A stretch of 64,000 bases of DNA, taken from contig OY755236.1 in assembly GCA_963576725.1 (NCBI GenBank), positions 64,392,636 to 64,456,635 on the forward strand, read 5' to 3'. The stretch's first letter is position 1. Each line of letters opens with the position of its first letter. The notes beneath the pieces were generated by a model. The model did not search any database. It was not told the DNA's origin and was given only the letters and a program-made list of their open reading frames with translations. This document shows positions 12,307 through 24,433 of this stretch, piece after piece. Origin of the DNA: Azorinus chamasolen (Eukaryota > Mollusca > Bivalvia > Cardiida > Solecurtidae). Made by a program: the position numbers and the translations under genes.

Positions 12307-12520
12307 ACAACAGGATATACACTGTCAACCTTGTTAACAAGTGCGCAGATACTAATGAAGCACAAACAATGTAGATCTCAGTCAAACGCCCTAATCTATG
12401 ATACAACTCATTGTCTAGGTCTTCATTGTGTGTAGTGTCCTTGTAGTAACTTTAACTGCATCACAGCTCATATTTTAGGCCTCGTGTTATGTAATTTTCT
12501 AATCAAATTTATATTCTTAC

Positions 12521-12634
12521 CTTTTGGATAAACAAAACGGTCCCATATTCGTTTCCACCTTGCATTCGAAATCCCCATGGGGTACTGGTGGTGTTCCTTC
12601 GTAGTCTGACCGATACGACCTCGTCCTGAGACAT
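12521..12634 (-). CDS. First coding exon of a PDZ-LIM (Zasp/PDLIM-like) protein, partial gene
   Basis: 38 codons from ATG (12632-12634) to a GTAAGA donor. The peptide has VSVRLRR, TPWGFRMQGGNEYG and VLFIQK. This is the first part of a PDZ domain: the WGFR-x-QGG motif is the carboxylate-binding loop variant of the PDLIM/Zasp/Enigma family, and in known members the exon boundary often falls near here. Such proteins bind alpha-actinin at the Z-disc or on stress fibres. An in-frame TAA nine nt upstream of the ATG supports the start. The remaining PDZ residues (G-S-x-A, GD.I), the Zasp motif and the LIM domains were not found downstream on the minus strand (1-12520), so intron 1 probably extends past the left edge. 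The upstream sequence to about 12900 is unusually GC-rich for this window and may be 5'UTR and promoter, with a TGACGTC CRE-like site near 12690. Confidence 0.75.
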
Positions 12635-12939
12635 TTTTCCTTAATTCTAATTAATTCCCCAAATTAATACAATCCACAGAGCACTCGGGACGTCACTTAG
12701 CGAGTACGAACGAACACAGAGGCGAATCGCGTCAAATCCTCCCCAAACGAATGCGACACTGCTACTCCTGAGGATATCGCGCGGATTTCTGCGAGATTCC
12801 GACTCGTGATATTATCCGTAGGTGTAGGTGGGTATACGTAGTAGTACAGTAGTTCCGAACAACTAGGGCGAATCATATATCCCATAGTAAATATATGTCT
12901 AGCTATCTATCCCAGCGGTAAGTAATCACCACTGTACTT

Positions 12940-13830
12940 AACCCTTCATGTGTAAAAACTGTCGTCTGCTTTTACAATGTCGTCTGCTAATTATCATTTT
13001 AGCTTTTTATATTCCAAAGTGAGATCTACTTCATACTGACTAGATTTAGATACGTTAAACCTTGCATGGTTTAGATTCAGTCCATATATACATCACAATT
13101 TGCATTATGCTAGATGGCTTAAGGGGAAACGGTTTGTTATAATAAGTAGCGAAGAACAGAACTCAAGGGTCTTTCGACACCGTGAAATGTCGTCTGCTTC
13201 ATCATATTTTTTGTTTATTTTTATAGTTAGATATTTACTCACCTATTTTATTTCAAAGAAATTATATCAAAAACTGAACGTAACTAAACACTGTGCTAGA
13301 GTAATTCACTGCATCATCAGGTCCTACACCACACGCGTTCTCGTCATATTGCGTCCCGGTTGTTTATAGCGTGTCTATGCACATTAAGTTAAAGCTATAG
13401 ATGTACCTAGATCCAGCTATTATTAATTACATTATCATGATCAAAGACATGCAGTCACCGACATCTCATTTTAATTTCACACTGTGTTGCGAAGTGATGA
13501 CTCTTTCGTCGCCAATAAATGGTTCATTTGTATCTGCTTCACCTTTCCTCAATATCTTTTTTTTTTAAGTATCAAACAGTTTGGATCATGATGAGACGCC
13601 AAGTTACTCGGCGTTTCATATGGACCCAAACAGTTATCAAAGATTGTCAGGTTATTACAGCTTCACCTACATCATACTCAATGTATATACCTGAACAAAG
13701 CAATGATCGTTTTATGAGCATAAACGTGCTCCATAAAGACAACGAACCAATAGGAGCCAGCAGAAATGTTGGTCTGTAAATCAGTTTCCAATTCAAACTT
13801 TTATGTATGGCATTCTACTGGTTGTACGGT
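12940..13830. other. Degenerate D-type ends and otherwise unrecognised sequence
   Basis: TTAACCCTTCATGTGTAAAA and repeated GTCGTCTGCTT (12960-12985, 13190) are family D left ends; a GGATCATGATGAGACGCC hairpin is at 13582-13630. No gene seen. Confidence 0.45.
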
Positions 13831-14029
13831 AGGTAAATTTCACATCAGAATCTCCAGATGAAACCAAGATACAAGGATGAACGGATCAATGAAAATGGTC
13901 GTTTTATGATTATGCTAAACAAACACTGCATCAACAAAATTCCACAGAATTTAAAGCAAAACGAACAATTCCAAAAGTCTATCTGAAGTAAAGAACCGCA
14001 AGATCCGATATCAACAATGGCAAGGTAAA

Positions 14030-15690
14030 GTAGTAACACCAACAACAGTGACCATCAATGGTAAATCATTGTAGTAACACCAACAATATTGACCAACAAA
14101 GGTAAAGCATCGTAGTAACTCCAACAATAACAATGCATTGTAAAAACGCATGCAGTAGTAAGCAACAATTGTAAAGCATTGTAAACAATAGTAAAGTATT
14201 ATCATAACATCAACAATGGCAATGCATTGTAAAACTCCTACAGTAATAACAAACACAAACAATGGTACATCATTGTAGTAACACCAACGATACCAATGCA
14301 TTGTAGTAACTCCTACAACCGTAATGCTTTATAGTAACATAAACGATGGTAATGCTCTATAGTAACATATTCAATGGTGGTGATGCTTTATAGGAAAACC
14401 ATTAATGGTGGTAATGCTTTAATGGTGGTTAAACATTGTAATAACACCACCAGTGGTGACAATGATGTGTAGTGAGTAACACCATCAATGGTAGTAATGC
14501 ACTGTAGTAACCCCATTGATGGTGGTAATGCTTTATAGTAACACCATCATTGGTGGTAATGCATTGTAATAACACCATTAATAGTGGTAATACTTTATAG
14601 TAACACCACCAATGGTGGTAATGATTTGTAGTAAGTAACACCATCAGTGGTGGTAATACATTGTAGTAACACCATTGATGGTGGTAATGCTTTATAGTTA
14701 CTCCATCAATGGGTAATGCTTTATAGTTACTCCATCAATGGTGGTAATGCTTTATAGTTACTCCATCAATGGTGGTAATGCTTTATAGTAACACCATCAA
14801 TGGTGGTAAAGCTTTATAGTTACTCCATCAATGGTGGTAATGCTTTATAGTAACACAATTAATGGTGGTAATGATTTGTAGTAAGTAACACCATCAATGG
14901 TGGTAATACATTGTAGTAACACCAGTGATAGTGGTAATGATTTATAGTAACACCATCAATGGTGGCAATGCTTTATAGTTACTCCATCAATGGTGGTAAT
15001 GCTTTATAGTAACACCATTAATGGTGGTAATGCTTTATAGTTACTCCATCAATGGTGGTAATACTTTATAGTAACACCATCAATGGTGGTAATGCTTAAT
15101 AGTTACTCCATCAATGGTAGTAATACTTTATAGTACCACCCTCAATGGTGGTAATGCTTTATAGTTACTCCATCAATGGTGGTAATGCTTTATAGTAACA
15201 CAAACAATAACAATAATGCATTGTAGTAATACCATCAATAGTGGTAATGCTTTATAGTAACACCATCAGTAGTGGTAATCCTTTTTAGTAACTTAATTAA
15301 TGATGGCAGTGCACTGCTGTAGTAACACTATCAATAGTGGTAATACTTAATAGTTACACTGTCAATGGTGGTAATGCCTTTTAGTAACACCATTAATTGT
15401 GGAAATGCTTTAAAGTAAGACCATCTATGGTGGTAATGTTTTGAAGTAACATCATCAATGGTGGTAATGCATTGTAGCTACACCATAAATGGTGGTAACG
15501 CTTTGTAACTACACTATCAATGGTAGTAATGCTTCGTAGCTACACCATCAATTGTGATAACGCTTTGTAACTACACCATCAAGGGTGGTAACGCTTTTGT
15601 AGCTACACCATCAATGGTGGTAACGCTTTGTAGCTACACCATAAATGGTGGTAACGCTTTTGTAGCTACACCATCGATGTTCCTAATGCT
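14030..15690. repeat. 1.65-kb minisatellite with palindromic core
   Basis: Dozens of ~31-35-bp units containing CACCATCAATGGTGGTAATG and CTTTATAGTAACAC or CTTTATAGTTACTC. CACCATCAATGGTG is near-palindromic. Units are most regular at 14650-15200 and decay toward the edges; the right part shifts to a GTAGCTACACCATCAATGGT variant. Confidence 0.9.
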
Positions 15691-15889
15691 TTATCAGAGT
15701 AGATCCGGACCACACGCATGAAATATTATTAATCTGATTCTACAGTTACTGCCATAGTAAGCAATGCCTTATTCATAATGATATTACAAACTTCAGCTAA
15801 GTAATAGTCAGTAGGTAATTATTTCTTACATGAATATTAAACATGTAAAGTTCTAAACAAATGTAAATGGGTTGACCCTTTTTCTGCTA

Positions 15890-16150
15890 AAGGCGATCTG
15901 GTGGTTATTTGCAAACAGCTTGGATTCAGATGAGACGACGAATAACTCGGGGAGACATAAGGATTCAAGCTACTTGACACTTAGTCAATCGTATCTCAAA
16001 GGCTTGAACGAATCAGAATAGAGAACTGTAATAGATAAGTGATAAATGTAACAGATAATTGAAAACTGTAATAGATAAGTGGAAACTGTAATAGATCAAA
16101 GTTTAAGCAGACACCATTTTACAGCAGGCTACGAATGTAAGAGCATCTAC
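15890..16150. mobile_element. Degenerate family D MITE with short internal repeat
   Basis: AGCTTGGATTCAGATGAGAC...GACATAAGGATTCAAGC hairpin. At 16020-16100 GAAAACTGTAATAGATAAGT-like units recur four times. Confidence 0.5.
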
Positions 16151-16894
16151 AAGAGAGCATGTAAAATGGTCATCAAAAAGAGTTTCAATTATGGATCTGT
16201 AAGGCAGCTAGTGGTTTGTGCAGGTCAAAATAATGCATAGGATCTTTCTGCATTACTTTTGCCCTGCTTTAACCAACCATCTGATTTTTAAGACTATTTT
16301 GCTCAATGAATGAATGACCGCTTAGTACAGGTTCTACTGTACATACAAAAACTGACTTGCAATGTGTGGTATACAAAAAACATATGGCTAAAATATTAAT
16401 GCTTTTTTGGATAATTCATTCTATATACCCGTAAGTATAATTTAATGAATGACACTACCTTTGTTATTTAAATTGTATATTCGTTTACTTAAACTCTTAA
16501 CACGCTAAGTACATAAAACTATCGTCTGCAACTTTTATCGTCTGTTGCCATTTTCAAGGTACATTTTATTTTATTTTCGATTAATTAAAAACGGCGCTAC
16601 TCGGTGTATGATGTGGATCCAAAATGTTTGCGAAGGTCATCACAAAGGTCCATGATGTTGAAAAAGGTTAAATTCAACAATATCGGCTCTCATTTATCAA
16701 ACAACTGAAATTATCAGTACATCGTAATGTTGTTTTCTTTATACATTATATATACATTGTGAATGTCAAGCAGTTTTATTCCTAATGATGTGTACAGTCG
16801 ATGTCCAGCCTGGATCCAAACTGTGTGTAAAGACTAACACGAATGTGTCCGTAGCTTGCTAAAGTATCGTTTAGAAATAAAGTCTTGAGTAAAT

Positions 16895-17121
16895 TTAACC
16901 CTTTATATGTGGGAAACAAATGCATCAGTAATTTGCAAACAGTGAAGACACATAAAAAAATATCAGACGGCTCCTGCATCAGCCTTCTAAGCAAGGACAG
17001 CACTGTTTTTGTTGTTATAATAACAATACTCTAATTAAAAACAGATGTTTGAATGATTTTTCTTCATAAATATTCATAGGCGAGGGAGTCATGTATTATA
17101 ATTCAGTATACAAAGGGTTAA
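16895..17121. mobile_element. TTAA-flanked MITE (A/E-like)
   Basis: TTAACCCTTTATATGTGGGA to TATACAAAGGGTTAA. The hairpin ATCAGACGGCTCCTGCATCA is partly decayed. Confidence 0.65.
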
Positions 17122-17348
17122 AGTGCCCAAACATTTGCTTTCACATGAGAGGTTTTATTTACATTAGGTCAACTGTTCTTCATATTGGCTACTTCTTTAT
17201 CCCATTTAATCTTCAGCTTGCTCAGCGAAGTTTCGTTGATAGAAATTATCTTCAAACAGAGTCTTATTTCTTCTTAAAACATAATCATTATCAGAGTGCT
17301 AACAGACTGGAGCCTTAATAGGCAGATAAGGACAGCTGCTATATCACT

Positions 17349-17580
17349 TTAACTGATGAATATTCATGTAAGAAAAATGACGTCATGAATATTTATTAGA
17401 TTATTTGTTATTATGATATATGAACACAAGCCTTTTTTGGCAAAAACTGTAGAACATTTATATCATTCCATAAACAAACAGAGTAGATCCTGATCAAACT
17501 GTTCCTACAGGATCAGTCTGATCTGGGTCTACTCTGTTTGCAAAGGCGTCACAAAGCGTCTCTATCAGGTAAAGGGTTAA
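17349..17580. mobile_element. Family A MITE
   Basis: TTAACTGATGAATATTCATG (CCCTTT lost) to TATCAGGTAAAGGGTTAA. Centre CTGATCAAACTGTTCCTACA. Confidence 0.65.
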
Positions 17581-17964
17581 CTTATGCTTAATATGATAAC
17601 AAAGCACAATCAAGATACGTTTATTTTTACTACACAGTTAGGCCAAATACCTGTGGAGCGCGTGCCTGTTTCCTTAACTCTTGGAATGTTAATGAAATCA
17701 TTTTCTGCAAAATGTGTCGGTCTGTTTCAATATTTAAATATAAAATTTCTTACATTTCTTTTGAACAATCGCTCTCAGAGCGTCAAGCAGTTTGGAACCG
17801 AGTTACCCGACGTCTGATGTGGATCCAGACTGTTTGAAAAGGTTATCAGAGCTTGGCTCATGTCACGGTAAACATTATCATAAATACAGTAATGGATTCT
17901 TTCTCGGACAAACACCGTTAATTGATCAACACTTAGAGTAATACAATAAGCCCGTCCAAAGCGA

Positions 17965-18125
17965 CCACTTTATGAATAAACATAGGTGTGTTTAAAAACA
18001 GGTACTTGCTAAATAAAGGACGAAAGTAATGTAGAAAGCTCTTGCATTAAGCCACCATCTGTCTTTAAGATCCAGAATTATACATATTTTGGCAGTCGCT
18101 TTAGAGGGATTTTTTGGTACATGTA
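17965..18125. mobile_element. Family C remnant
   Basis: GTAATGTAGAAAGCTCTTGC...GCATTAAGCCACCATCTG, without an intact opposite arm. Related remnants are at 16190-16345. Confidence 0.45.
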
Positions 18126-18658
18126 TTTGTTTAATCAAAGTAACATATTACAAATAAATATTCCGTGAGGGCTTAATTCAAAGATGTTTTACATGAAGTC
18201 TGGCATACATGGCAATTAAACGGTTTTATTCACTTATTTATGCAAGTCAAGGAAATCTCGTCCATATCTTACTTTGGAACCAACCTATTGTCCATGTGGA
18301 GGGAGTGCAGCAAGCAAAATATTTTCTGGAATAAGCTATTTAAATTTATGGGTTCAACAAAGAGTGCAGACGCTAATCAGAGGGTTCATTCAGGAGCCCT
18401 CTGATCTGGGTCTACACTGTTTCCCTATGTCCTTTTTAAGGGACAATGGGCACTAATTTGTGGATATATTTTGCAAACGATAGCTATGCACGTGGTCGGA
18501 ATTGTAGTCGCCTAAAGGATGACTAAAAGTATGGTAAACAGTACATGGCAGGCAAGGGGCATTTAATGGCCCTTATCTTATTAGGTAGGGTGTTTATAGG
18601 GTCACCTGAGAAAGCCAAAGTTTAAGTCAGATAGGGTTGTCAAGAAAAGGAAACTTTC

Positions 18659-18917
18659 TTAACCCATTTCTTGGTGTAAAAATGACGTCTGCTTCAATTT
18701 CGACGTGTTGCATTTTTATTAACTTTTTCCATGAAGCTTTTTTGTAAACTATTGACCGATTATTAAACAGTCTGGACCTATAGAATTATCACCGAATCAC
18801 TCGGCGACTCATCCGGGTCAAAGCTGTTTGACTCTATGACGATGCCGTTGTAAAGAAATCGAAGACAACTCCATTTTGTAACTGAAGCGAGATTTATTTG
18901 GCGGTGAAAGGGGTTAA
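18659..18917. mobile_element. Family D MITE, complete
   Basis: TTAACCCATTTCTTGGTGTA to GCGGTGAAAGGGGTTAA. The central hairpin is built on GGACC...CGAATCACTCGGCGACTCAT. This shows family D also uses TTAA with CCC...GGG ends. It ends CAGTCTGGACC / GGGTCAAAGCTGTTTG. Confidence 0.65.
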
Positions 18918-19195
18918 ATAAGTAATGTTTATATTTCCAAATGATTAACTACACTGACATACCCTACTAACCCTTTCCTTCATATAAACATATGTCACGT
19001 CTTTGTAAATAGAGCAGACCCAGATCAGACAACTCTTGTAAAAGCTGTCTGATCAGGATCTGCTGTTTGCTTATGGAATGATATAGATCTGATTATATGG
19101 TTTCTGCCCTGTGTTCAGTTGCCACTTTATTGGGAGGATATAGCATTGTCCCAGCTGTTGGTCGTGTGTGCTTGCGTCTATAAGTGAGATACCAG

Positions 19196-19429
19196 TTAAC
19201 ACATTCCCTCCTAGTGACACATTTTTGGCGCTTCTGTAAAAGTCACATGTTGAAACCATTGTGATAAATAGAGCATTTGCTCCTTTGGAGCAAATGCTCT
19301 ATTTATTATCACAATGGTTTAAAAACTACACAATTCTAAAATTCTCCTTTTTCTATAGTTAGTGCTCCTTTTCCGTAGATTAATTCAAAGAGGATGGGTC
19401 TAAATATAGTCTAGGAAAGAATGAGTTAA
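19196..19429. mobile_element. Family B MITE, complete
   Basis: TTAACACATTCCCTCCTAGT to AAGAATGAGTTAA. Central palindrome 19252-19320 is built on ACCATTGTGATAAATAGAGC with apex GCTCCTTTGGAGC. It is followed by the conserved AGTGCTCCTTTTCCGTAGAT. Confidence 0.75.
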
Positions 19430-19651
19430 TCCATTACCTAATGAATATTCATTTCAGGATAATTACTGTAGGAATAGCAATTAACTTCATATTATAATGG
19501 CATTGTGAATATGGAAATTTTAAACATGACAGAAATGGTAGAAACGTGTCTATATCATTTCATCAGCTAAGAGGTCAGACTCACAAGATCCGTTTGATCT
19601 GGGTCTACCCTGTGTATGTCAAAAGGTGTCTCTCTGGGGGTAAATGGTAAA
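19426..19651. mobile_element. Family A MITE sharing a TTAA with the preceding family B copy
   Basis: Starts at the same TTAA (19426-19429) that ends the B copy and continues CCATTACCTAATGAATATTC. Its hairpin is short and decayed. Confidence 0.6.
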
Positions 19652-19765
19652 TCCGTTGGCTATATCAGTCATAGCATTTGAAAATAATTTGAATACAAAT
19701 GAGGTGCCAATTAGCTTGGTATTTCAGGACCCACAACTGTTTGACACCGTACCGTGACTGCAACT

Positions 19766-20017
19766 TTAACCCTTCCCCTCATATAAACGTGTTTTCACGC
19801 ATTTGCAAACAGAGTAGACCCAGATCAGACGGCTCCTAGAGGAGCCGTCTGATCAGGGTCTGCTCTGTTTGCTAATGGAATTTGAAAGATCTGTTTCTAT
19901 ACTTTCTAAAATGGCTACAATGTTCCACCTTCAATAATTCATTACAACTAATTTGTCCATGAATACTCAGTAGGTATTGAAATTTGTAATAAACATAGAA
20001 CAGGGAACCAGGGTTAA
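19766..20017. mobile_element. Family A MITE, complete, near-perfect hairpin
   Basis: TTAACCCTTCCCCTCATATA to ACCAGGGTTAA. Centre CAGACGGCTCCTAGAGGAGC plus CGTCTGATCAGGGTCTGC is perfectly paired. Confidence 0.8.
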
Positions 20018-20247
20018 ACTCTTTCCTTGTTCAATATTCAAGTAAATCATAATGTTGCCATGAATATTTATTAGTTTGTTTTTAATAATGACATATGTGT
20101 ACAGGAATTTTTGCCATAAGAAAGAATCCGATCTATTATAATGCCATAAGCAAACATGACAAACCCTGGGATCATAGGAACCGTCTGATCCGAGTCTTCT
20201 CTGTTTGCAAATGTGTGAAAAGACGTTTATATGAAGGAAGGGGTTAA
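20014..20247. mobile_element. Family A MITE sharing a TTAA with its neighbour
   Basis: Begins at the TTAA that ends 19766-20017 and closes GGAAGGGGTTAA. Two copies back to back on one TTAA suggest insertion at the end of an existing copy. Confidence 0.7.
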
Positions 20248-20776
20248 GAGAATGAACGAACACATAACTTACAGAATTTCAGCAGACGACAAGTTTTTTC
20301 AGACTTTCAGATTTTTCCTCACAAAATACAGTAATGATTATACAAGTACATGTACTCGCAGGTCGCTTTATCAGGGGGTTCTAACAATATCCGACCCTGG
20401 TGATGGTTTTTGCAAGAAAATGAATAAAAATGATTAGCAAGCAGTAGATCTAACATTTCCCAAGGGCATCTTCGTCAAAGCTGTACATGTATGTGCCCAA
20501 TAAACTGTATGTAAATAGTCTGTTATTACAAACCCGCTGAACACTGATAAAATCCTAACAAAAGTGACTGCATATTAATGATATACATTAGACACCATTT
20601 TGAACTGATTATTAAGCTCTTTTGAAATGTCACGCACATAAGTGACATAACGTTCTGTTTATGAGATGACAGCCTGCAAATAATAGCACAAAACTGAAAT
20701 GCTATACCCGCTTTGTCATATGCAGAATACTCCCAATGTTGGACAAGAAGACAACCTTATAAAGACAATGTGTCTA

Positions 20777-20908
20777 CAGTAAAACCTCTCTATAACGGCC
20801 ACTAAATTATGTTAATAAGTTGATATTTAGAGCAGGGGCTGCTTAATAGGAGCCTTTAACACAAAAAACTTGATATAATTCAGTGGTCGTTATAGAGAGG
20901 TTTTACTG
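20777..20908. mobile_element. Family C MITE lacking most of its central hairpin
   Basis: CAGTAAAACCTCTCTATAAC to TTATAGAGAGGTTTTACTG, TA at the left. The interior is only GGGGCTGCTTAATAGGAGCC, so the palindrome has been deleted. Confidence 0.75.
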
Positions 20909-20927
20909 TTTAAACCTGGGACCATGC

Positions 20928-21100
20928 TTATAAAACTTTTAGTTGAGTCTGAGTACGTTCTCAAGCTTTTGATTGGTCAGATTTGAGCCTCCTCTGGCTC
21001 AAATCTGACCAATCAAAAGCTTGAGAACTCAAATCTGACCAATCAAAAGCTTGAGAACGAAACTCAGACTCAACTAAAAGCTTTATAAGCATGGACCCTG
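20928..21100. repeat. Hairpin element with one duplicated arm segment
   Basis: Outer arms CATGCTTATAAA and TTTATAAGCATGG, then AGTTGAGTCTGAGT/ACTCAGACTCAACT. CTCAAATCTGACCAATCAAA and AGCTTGAGAAC occur twice in the right arm and once in the left, so a segment of the right arm was duplicated. Confidence 0.8.
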
Positions 21101-21360
21101 GTCTTTTAGAAGACTGTAAAATGGAACAGTTGTAGTTTGTTTAATAAAACGTAATAGGATGTGGAAATAACTTACGGCTGACAGTCTGACCCTGTATAGT
21201 ATAGGTACTGTCCGTTCGCGTTTTAGACGTTAGTTAGTTTTAATTTCCCAGATACATTATACAATATTAATTTTTCAGGAAAATCTTCGTAATAAGGTTC
21301 AGTCGGTATTATTTCAATGGGAGATATCTTCAAAAACATGTTATTTATATTCAGATTACA
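21100..21360. other. No feature recognised
   Basis: Unique-looking AT-rich sequence between the hairpin element and the polypurine tract. Confidence 0.4.
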
Positions 21361-21840
21361 TTTAATTGAGAAAAAAATATAAATAGAGAGTTTGGTATAG
21401 AAAGAGAGAGAAGAATTATAGATGGGGAGAGAAAAGTGGAAGGAAAGAAATGAGAGAGAGAGAGATGAAATAGAGATAGGGAGTGAAATGTGGAAGGAAA
21501 TAATAGAGATAGAAGAAACAGAGATTGCGAGGAAAATGTAGAAGGAAAGAGTAGAGAGAGAGAGAGAGAGAGAGAGAGACGAAATAGAGATGGGGAGAGA
21601 AAGATGAAAAGGAAATGATGGAGAGGGAAGACATGTAGATTGGGAAGAAAAGTGGAAGGAAATGATGGAGAGAGAAGATAGATGGGGAGAGAAAGGTGAA
21701 AAGAAATGGTAGAGAGATAAAAGAAATATAGATGGGGAGAAAAAGGTGGAAGGAAAGAGTTGAGAGAGAAGAAATAGATATGGGAAGAGAAAGGGGGAAC
21801 GAAAGAGTGGAGATGAAAGTGAATGTGAGCAAGAGACAGA
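21360..21840. repeat. Polypurine GA-rich minisatellite
   Basis: Almost pure purines on the plus strand, with loose units such as GATGGGGAGAGAAAGGTGGA and GA dinucleotide runs (21559-21579). Long open minus frames here (Ser/Leu/Phe/Pro) are a composition effect. Confidence 0.85.
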
Positions 21841-22459
21841 TACCCCGAAAGAAAAACCGGTTTACGCAGAAAGCGACATCTGACTTTCTGAAATATGTTG
21901 CAATGGTATAAATCAGCTAAACGAGTGAAAGTAATAAACAATTGACATTAACATTAGTTTTAATTCTAACTGAACACGTGTCTACTATAAACTAAATTAA
22001 AATTATAACTTAATGTCTATGTGAATGGTCATGAAATTCAAGCATTCGCCTCTTATGTATGTAAACGCAGGCTTCGAACAACAAATCATGGAAAGAATAT
22101 TCCTGTTTAGACCACATATCTCAACAACCCCCCCCCCCCCCCCCCCCTTGTCTCTCTCCGCACACACACGAACGCACATACTATTTACTTGAAGTTGATA
22201 TGAACTGGTGGATTTGAAATTAAGTAGAAAACTTCCTTAAGTTTATGAATGAATTAAATCCCATGATGGATATCTATTTATGCAAAACTGTAAAGCGAAC
22301 CTAGTCGTTTTGGGTAACCAGAGCTCTTAATGACCAGATAAATTGTCGCCCATGGTAAGTAATACCAAATAACAAACTTCTCAATGTTTAGCCATTTGAA
22401 TATATCATCTTTAATTGGAAACAACACTGTGAGTCCTAAAATTTTATAGTTTGGTTCTT
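21841..22459. other. No gene recognised; poly-C run
   Basis: Contains an ~18-bp C run near 22130-22147 followed by CTCTCTCCGCACACACACG. Nothing else is supported. Confidence 0.4.
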
Positions 22460-22825
22460 TTAACCCTTTGTCTGATAGAAACCCCTTTCCACGCCTTTGC
22501 AAACAGAGTAAACCAACACCAGACTGCTCCTGTAGGGAACGTGCTCTGTTCGCTTATGACATACATACAGATCAGATTCTACTGTTTCTGTAGTAAGCAT
22601 TGCCATCTTTTTAAAGATGCCTTTATAAAAATGCAGCTAAACAATATTCATACATTCAGGGTCTGCTCTGTTTGCGCATTGTATAATATAGCTTTGATTC
22701 TACAATTTCTGCCTCAGCCAAAATGACATGTGTTCATAATACAATTATGCCATTATAACAAAAATCAAATAAATACCAATGATGATATTATTTCTTGCAT
22801 AATTATTCAACAGAGAAAGGGTTAA
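22460..22825. mobile_element. Family A MITE (enlarged or double)
   Basis: TTAACCCTTTGTCTGATAGA to AACAGAGAAAGGGTTAA. It contains two right-arm segments (GTGCTCTGTTCGC and GGTCTGCTCTGTTTGC), as if two copies recombined. Confidence 0.6.
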
Positions 22826-22939
22826 CACTTTCACCACCATATCCATATGATTACTTTTGCAAACAGTTGGGTTCAAATGAATAACTTGACGTCTCATTAC
22901 TAAGCAGAATCTCAGCACACGAACTTTTTCACGAAACCA

Positions 22940-23184
22940 TTAACCATTCGTTTGGTGGAAAGTCTTTTGACGCCTATGCAAAACAGAGTAGACCCGGATC
23001 AGACAATACCTGTATCGATCAGGGTCTGCTCTTTTTTGCTTATAGAGTAACTTAGATCTGATTCTATAATATTTGTAATAGCATTGCATTATGTTGTTAT
23101 ATACAACAATATATATAATAAATTCTTAATTATTATTCATAATGACAGAAATCTTACATAAATATTCACCAGGATAAGGGTTAA
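22940..23184. mobile_element. Family A MITE
   Basis: TTAACCATTCGTTTGGTGGA to AGGATAAGGGTTAA. The hairpin is shortened around CCTGTATCGATCAGGGTC. Confidence 0.65.
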
Positions 23185-23329
23185 GCTATGAATGATCAGG
23201 GTTTCCACTGGTTGCAAGGTTCGAGACAACTGTTGTACTAGTCAATCTACATAAATTAGCTGATGGGAGTTGTAGATTTAACACTTGTCATTCATTCAAT
23301 TTGAGACTGTTCACCTATTTACCTCAAAG

Positions 23330-23566
23330 AGATTACTGTTTTGCACCTTTGCAAACAGCGTAGACCCAGATCAGACGGCTCCTGGAAGAGTCGTCTGATC
23401 AGGGTCTGTCCTGATTACTAAAGAAACGACGTATATCTTATTCTACAGTTTCTGCCAAAGTAGAACCTTTTCTGGCACATTATGACATTATAAACATTTA
23501 GTTCATTAATAGTCATACAGTCAGTAGTTCTTACATGAATATTAGTGAAGAACAGGGTTAAAGTCT
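23330..23566. mobile_element. Family A MITE, left end decayed
   Basis: GCAAACAGCGTAGACCCAGA, hairpin CAGACGGCTCCTGGAAGAGT...CGTCTGATCAGGG, and end GAACAGGGTTAA. Confidence 0.6.
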
Positions 23567-23689
23567 GTCACATGATCGGTAAAACATAAACTGCGAACAG
23601 TCACCTCTGTATCGGGCGTTGACCCGTGTTTGATTTCACCAAACATCCCCAGACTCTTAAGCTATCGTATCTTATTCATTTGAATGGGA

Positions 23690-23890
23690 GTGATGAGTGA
23701 ACGGGCATTTGCAAACAATGTAGATGGTTCAGGTGGCTCCAAGAGGAACCCTCTGATCAGGATCTACACTGCTAACCATTCAAACACATCTCGTAAGTTA
23801 TATCATTTTCCTTTCATACAGAATGGACTCTGTCGTTTTAAACAATGATGGACTATTCCACTTTAAACATTCAGCACTCAAAGAACATGT
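23690..23890. mobile_element. Family E MITE
   Basis: CATTTGCAAACAATGTAGAT, apex GGCTCCAAGAGGAACC, right arm CTCTGATCAGGATCTACACT, then the body CATACAGAATGGACTCTG. Confidence 0.55.
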
Positions 23891-23947
23891 GCGTAACGCC
23901 GTTGTTCCTAAATGCTGCAGCATGACCTCTCTGATAGAAGCTCGGGA

Positions 23948-24125
23948 TTAACCCTTTCCCTGTTCTGTATTTAGGCCAAATTTCAATACCTACTGAATAT
24001 GCATTAACAAAAAAGTTATAAAGATATATGGAAGGTGGAACATTGTAGACATTTTAGAAAGCAAAAAAAACAGATCTATCAATTTCTGTTAGCAAACAGA
24101 ACAGACCCTGATCAGATGGCTCCTC
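23948..24125. mobile_element. Family A MITE truncated at the hairpin
   Basis: TTAACCCTTTCCCTGTTCTG to CAGATGGCTCCTCT; the right half is missing after the apex. Confidence 0.6.
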
Positions 24126-24433
24126 TCTAATGTAAGCTATATCAAAACCTTAGACTAACTGTTGGAATAATCTATGAGGCTCGCATTTAAAAAAAAATAG
24201 AGTAACATGACAAACTGCAGATTCTACACAGTTTGCAACGGACATTAGTGACTCGTTTCCAGCACTGAAATGGTCAACAACTGTAAATGCAGTTACAAGA
24301 GTTTTGCACTACACTAAATTGTTAGGATGGACAGGAGTATTGTAATTAGGTTGGCCCGGGTCTACATTGATAACAAGCGTACAGGTACCCCTACACTTGT
24401 TGCGTGAACAGTGATTGTCATAATAGCATCTTG

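Noticed and set aside
21351..21941. 196-codon minus-strand frame rich in Ser, Leu, Phe and Pro
   Set aside because: It is the complement of a GA-rich minisatellite; composition alone keeps it open.
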